Assembly: GCA_902624105.1 (NCBI GenBank)
Contig: CACNWH010000001.1
Coordinates: forward strand, 1-64,000
Direction of reading: 5' to 3'
Length of the DNA: 64,000 nt
From: an uncultured Prochlorococcus sp.
GTDB lineage: Bacteria; Cyanobacteriota; Cyanobacteriia; PCC-6307; Cyanobiaceae
In this document: positions 62,199-64,000 of the stretch, piece by piece
Layout: the number at the start of each line of letters is the position of its first letter
Numbering within the stretch: position 1 is the first letter of the stretch
The notes under the pieces: model-generated
Seen by the model: only the letters and a program-made list of their open reading frames with translations
Told to the model about the DNA's origin: nothing
Database searches by the model: none
Translations under genes and position numbers: made by a program

Positions 62199-62819
62199 AT
62201 GGGTTATTTGTTTATTAATAAAATTACTTATCAATTTATTAGCAATTTTATAGTTTTTCCTATTTTTAAATTTTTATTTCGTGGAGAATTAGATGGAGCT
62301 AATAATATTCCTGATGAAAACTCATTCATTCTTGTTTCCAATCATGGTTCTTTGCTAGATCCTCCATTTTTAGGCCATGCATTAGGAAGAAAAGTATCCT
62401 TTATGGCAAAGCAAGAATTATTTCGCATACCTGTTCTTTCACAAATTATTAGAGCATGTGGAGCTTATCCAGTTAAAAGAGGTTTAGTTGATAAAAGTTC
62501 AATTATCGAGGCATCCAAAAAACTAATTAATAATGAAATTATTGGTATTTTTATTGATGGCACTAGACAAAAAGACGGATTTGTAAATAATCCTAAAAAT
62601 GGTGCAGCCTTAATAGCTTCAAAAACAAAGAAATTATTATTACCAGTTGCAATAATAAATTCTCATAGATTGGTGAGATTTAAATTTTTTCTACCTTACT
62701 TTAATAAAGTCATAATTAGAATAGGTAAACCAATTAATTATCCGTTAAGTACCTCAAAGGCGGATATAACTGAAATAACAATAAAACTGAGAAATGAAAT
62801 TAATTTTTTATTAGATTAA
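62199..62819 (+). CDS. plsC: 1-acyl-sn-glycerol-3-phosphate acyltransferase
   Basis: A 206-residue membrane-associated enzyme that makes phosphatidic acid. The catalytic HX4D motif is NHGSLLD (His49, Asp54), followed by FIDGTRQKDG (variant of the FPEGTRS block) and PVAIINSHR. It ends the plsX-fabH-fabD-plsC run and overlaps the convergent tsaB by 4 bases. Confidence 0.9.
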   Translation: MGYLFINKITYQFISNFIVFPIFKFLFRGELDGANNIPDENSFILVSNHGSLLDPPFLGHALGRKVSFMAKQELFRIPVLSQIIRACGAYPVKRGLVDKSSIIEASKKLINNEIIGIFIDGTRQKDGFVNNPKNGAALIASKTKKLLLPVAIINSHRLVRFKFFLPYFNKVIIRIGKPINYPLSTSKADITEITIKLRNEINFLLD

Positions 62820-63472
62820 TTAACTGGTTCTATAGGGTAAATAGGTAATACATTTTTCCAATGATTTTGGATTAGATTTTTATGGTTTCTGGCAGATGAT
62901 TCTAGTAGCTGTTTTAGCTCATCTGCAATATCATATTCGGCCTCAAAGAATAGCTCTGCTCCTGTGAAATCTTTATACAGTTTGGGACTAATTACCTCTT
63001 CAATATATAAATTTGAATTTAATTTGTCCAAAATATTTATTCTGTATTTACCAGCTATATAGCCTCTAGTCTTTAATCTTTTTATAATCCAGAAATTTTT
63101 ATTATTCTCTAAAATGTCATTCTTAATAGCAATTCTTTTTGCCATAATTTTAAAAGAACTATATTTATCTAGAGGACAATTTAGCTGTTGAGAAATTGCT
63201 CTTGCACAAACAACAATCTGACGAGAAGCATTAAAGTTTGCTGGCCCTATACTTACAGAAATCCTTGCGATAGAGGCAAATTGCTTGTTTCTTAAGAATT
63301 CAGCCAAGGTGCTTATTAAATTTTGTGATAGATCTTTATTTAATTTTTTTATAAAAAAGTTATCTTTAATAGTTGTATTTTTTAAATCTTTATAACCAAA
63401 ACCAAAAAAATCATTTGTGCTGTGAATTGCAAGTATAAATTTATTATTATCACTATTTTGCGTAGGCAGCAT
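62816..63472 (-). CDS. tsaB: TsaB-like tRNA threonylcarbamoyladenosine factor
   Basis: A 218-residue protein resembling TsaB/YeaZ, the partner of TsaD in making t6A at tRNA position 37. The fold's first strand ILAIHSTNDFFGFG and the diagnostic VSIGPANFNASRQIVVCARAI (family: GPGSFTGLR) are recognisable but diverged. It lacks a functional ATPase site, as normal for TsaB. Confidence 0.75.
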   Translation of the reverse strand: MLPTQNSDNNKFILAIHSTNDFFGFGYKDLKNTTIKDNFFIKKLNKDLSQNLISTLAEFLRNKQFASIARISVSIGPANFNASRQIVVCARAISQQLNCPLDKYSSFKIMAKRIAIKNDILENNKNFWIIKRLKTRGYIAGKYRINILDKLNSNLYIEEVISPKLYKDFTGAELFFEAEYDIADELKQLLESSARNHKNLIQNHWKNVLPIYPIEPVN

Positions 63473-63681
63473 TTTACTTTTTAAATTTTTATCTAAAATT
63501 TATTCTTAGATGCAACTAACTTGTTTGGCACATAGAATATAAATATTATAAAAAATTAGTGAATTAATTTTATTTTCCTTTATTTTAGTAAATATGACAT
63601 ATATTGCTTTAAGTTGAATATTAATAATTATTTGTATAGTGATTTATCTTTCTAATTTTTTAATTAAGCAATCAAGTAAAA

Positions 63682-64000
63682 ATGGAAATAAAAAAAAGTC
63701 TTAATGATCAAAATTTATCAATACAACATTCTTTAATAGTTTCTAAGATTAAAGATAAAATAAAAAAATATCAAAATTTAGTCAATATTGTATCTGAATT
63801 ACCGAGTGGATCAATTCTTGTCGGTGGTTATATAAGAGATCTTATATTGGATAGGATAAGTCCCTATCCTGATATTGATATTGTTGTACCAAATAAATCT
63901 ATAGAGATAGGAAAAAATATTGCAGAAAAATTTTCTGGTAAATTTTTATTACTTGATCCAAATAGAAACATTGTAAGAATTATATTTACAGATTTTGTTT
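63682..64000 (+). CDS. CCA-adding enzyme/poly(A) polymerase-type nucleotidyltransferase, N-terminal part
   Basis: The gene runs off the window end. The N terminus shows SILVGGYIRDLILDRISPYP then DIDIVVPNKS, the nucleotidyltransferase motif GG-x-x-RD...D-x-D of class II CCA-adding enzymes. It would add or repair CCA ends on tRNAs such as the CCA-less tRNA-Asn above. About 210 bases separate it from tsaB. Confidence 0.82.
   Translation, partial: MEIKKSLNDQNLSIQHSLIVSKIKDKIKKYQNLVNIVSELPSGSILVGGYIRDLILDRISPYPDIDIVVPNKSIEIGKNIAEKFSGKFLLLDPNRNIVRIIFTDFV

Overview
The window is about 30% G+C, densely packed, and carries genes typical of an oxygenic phototroph: ndhO, ycf3, crtQ/zds, a high-light-inducible protein, a PetL-like peptide, rpaA and rpaB, and many short protein families known only from cyanobacteria. 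I read it as a chromosomal segment of a high-light-clade Prochlorococcus. This comes from recognising gene content and protein sequence, not from a database search. Core genes are tightly packed. Eight convergent pairs overlap at their 3' ends, and two divergent pairs share bases at their start codons.

Region 1 (1-37.9 kb) is core chromosome. It opens with the end of rarA, a phosphopantetheinyl transferase, a peroxiredoxin, coaX, cysH and a type II NADH dehydrogenase. A likely ion-transport operon follows (SLC13-type permease, KtrB, KtrA). Next come a stretch of small proteins, an ABC-F ATPase, an HtrA protease, small photosynthesis-associated proteins including an Hli protein, a TolC-like protein, a radical-SAM-like DUF512 protein, nadB, a VKOR-thioredoxin fusion, a duplicated PTPS/QueD protein, aroK, a CRR7-like protein, rbfA, hemD, crtQ, an A-type Fe-S carrier, ndhO, cysK and an ABC ATPase. 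The region ends at a tRNA-Asn(GUU).

Region 2 (38.0-50.56 kb) looks like a genomic island anchored at that tRNA. Coding density drops sharply, and genes are short, unfamiliar or decayed. It holds a rhomboid protease, a PD-(D/E)XK nuclease, a lipase-like hydrolase, an SDR enzyme, an exo/endonuclease-family gene broken by one amber codon, and an excisionase-like HTH remnant. I found no integrase. Three things stand out: a family of at least six related minus-strand micro-genes, intact and decayed, with very strong ribosome binding sites; three copies of a ~160-bp leader repeat; and a set of candidate small RNAs. The RNAs are three Yfr2-family molecules (GGAAACA motif plus terminator) and one Yfr1-like molecule carrying ACTCCTCACAC. 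The 5' ends of the Yfr2-like RNAs are nearly complementary to the Yfr1 motif. Each Yfr2-like gene has a palindrome at the same distance upstream (about -54 to -78), perfect over 26 bp in one copy.

Region 3 (50.56-64 kb) returns to core genes: a small acidic protein, rpaA, holB, tmk, a copper P-type ATPase, ycf3, radA and rpaB, then a fatty-acid and phospholipid cluster (plsX-fabH-fabD-plsC), tsaB, and the start of a CCA-adding-type nucleotidyltransferase. PlsX carries an unusual N-terminal extension built from three 18-residue repeats.
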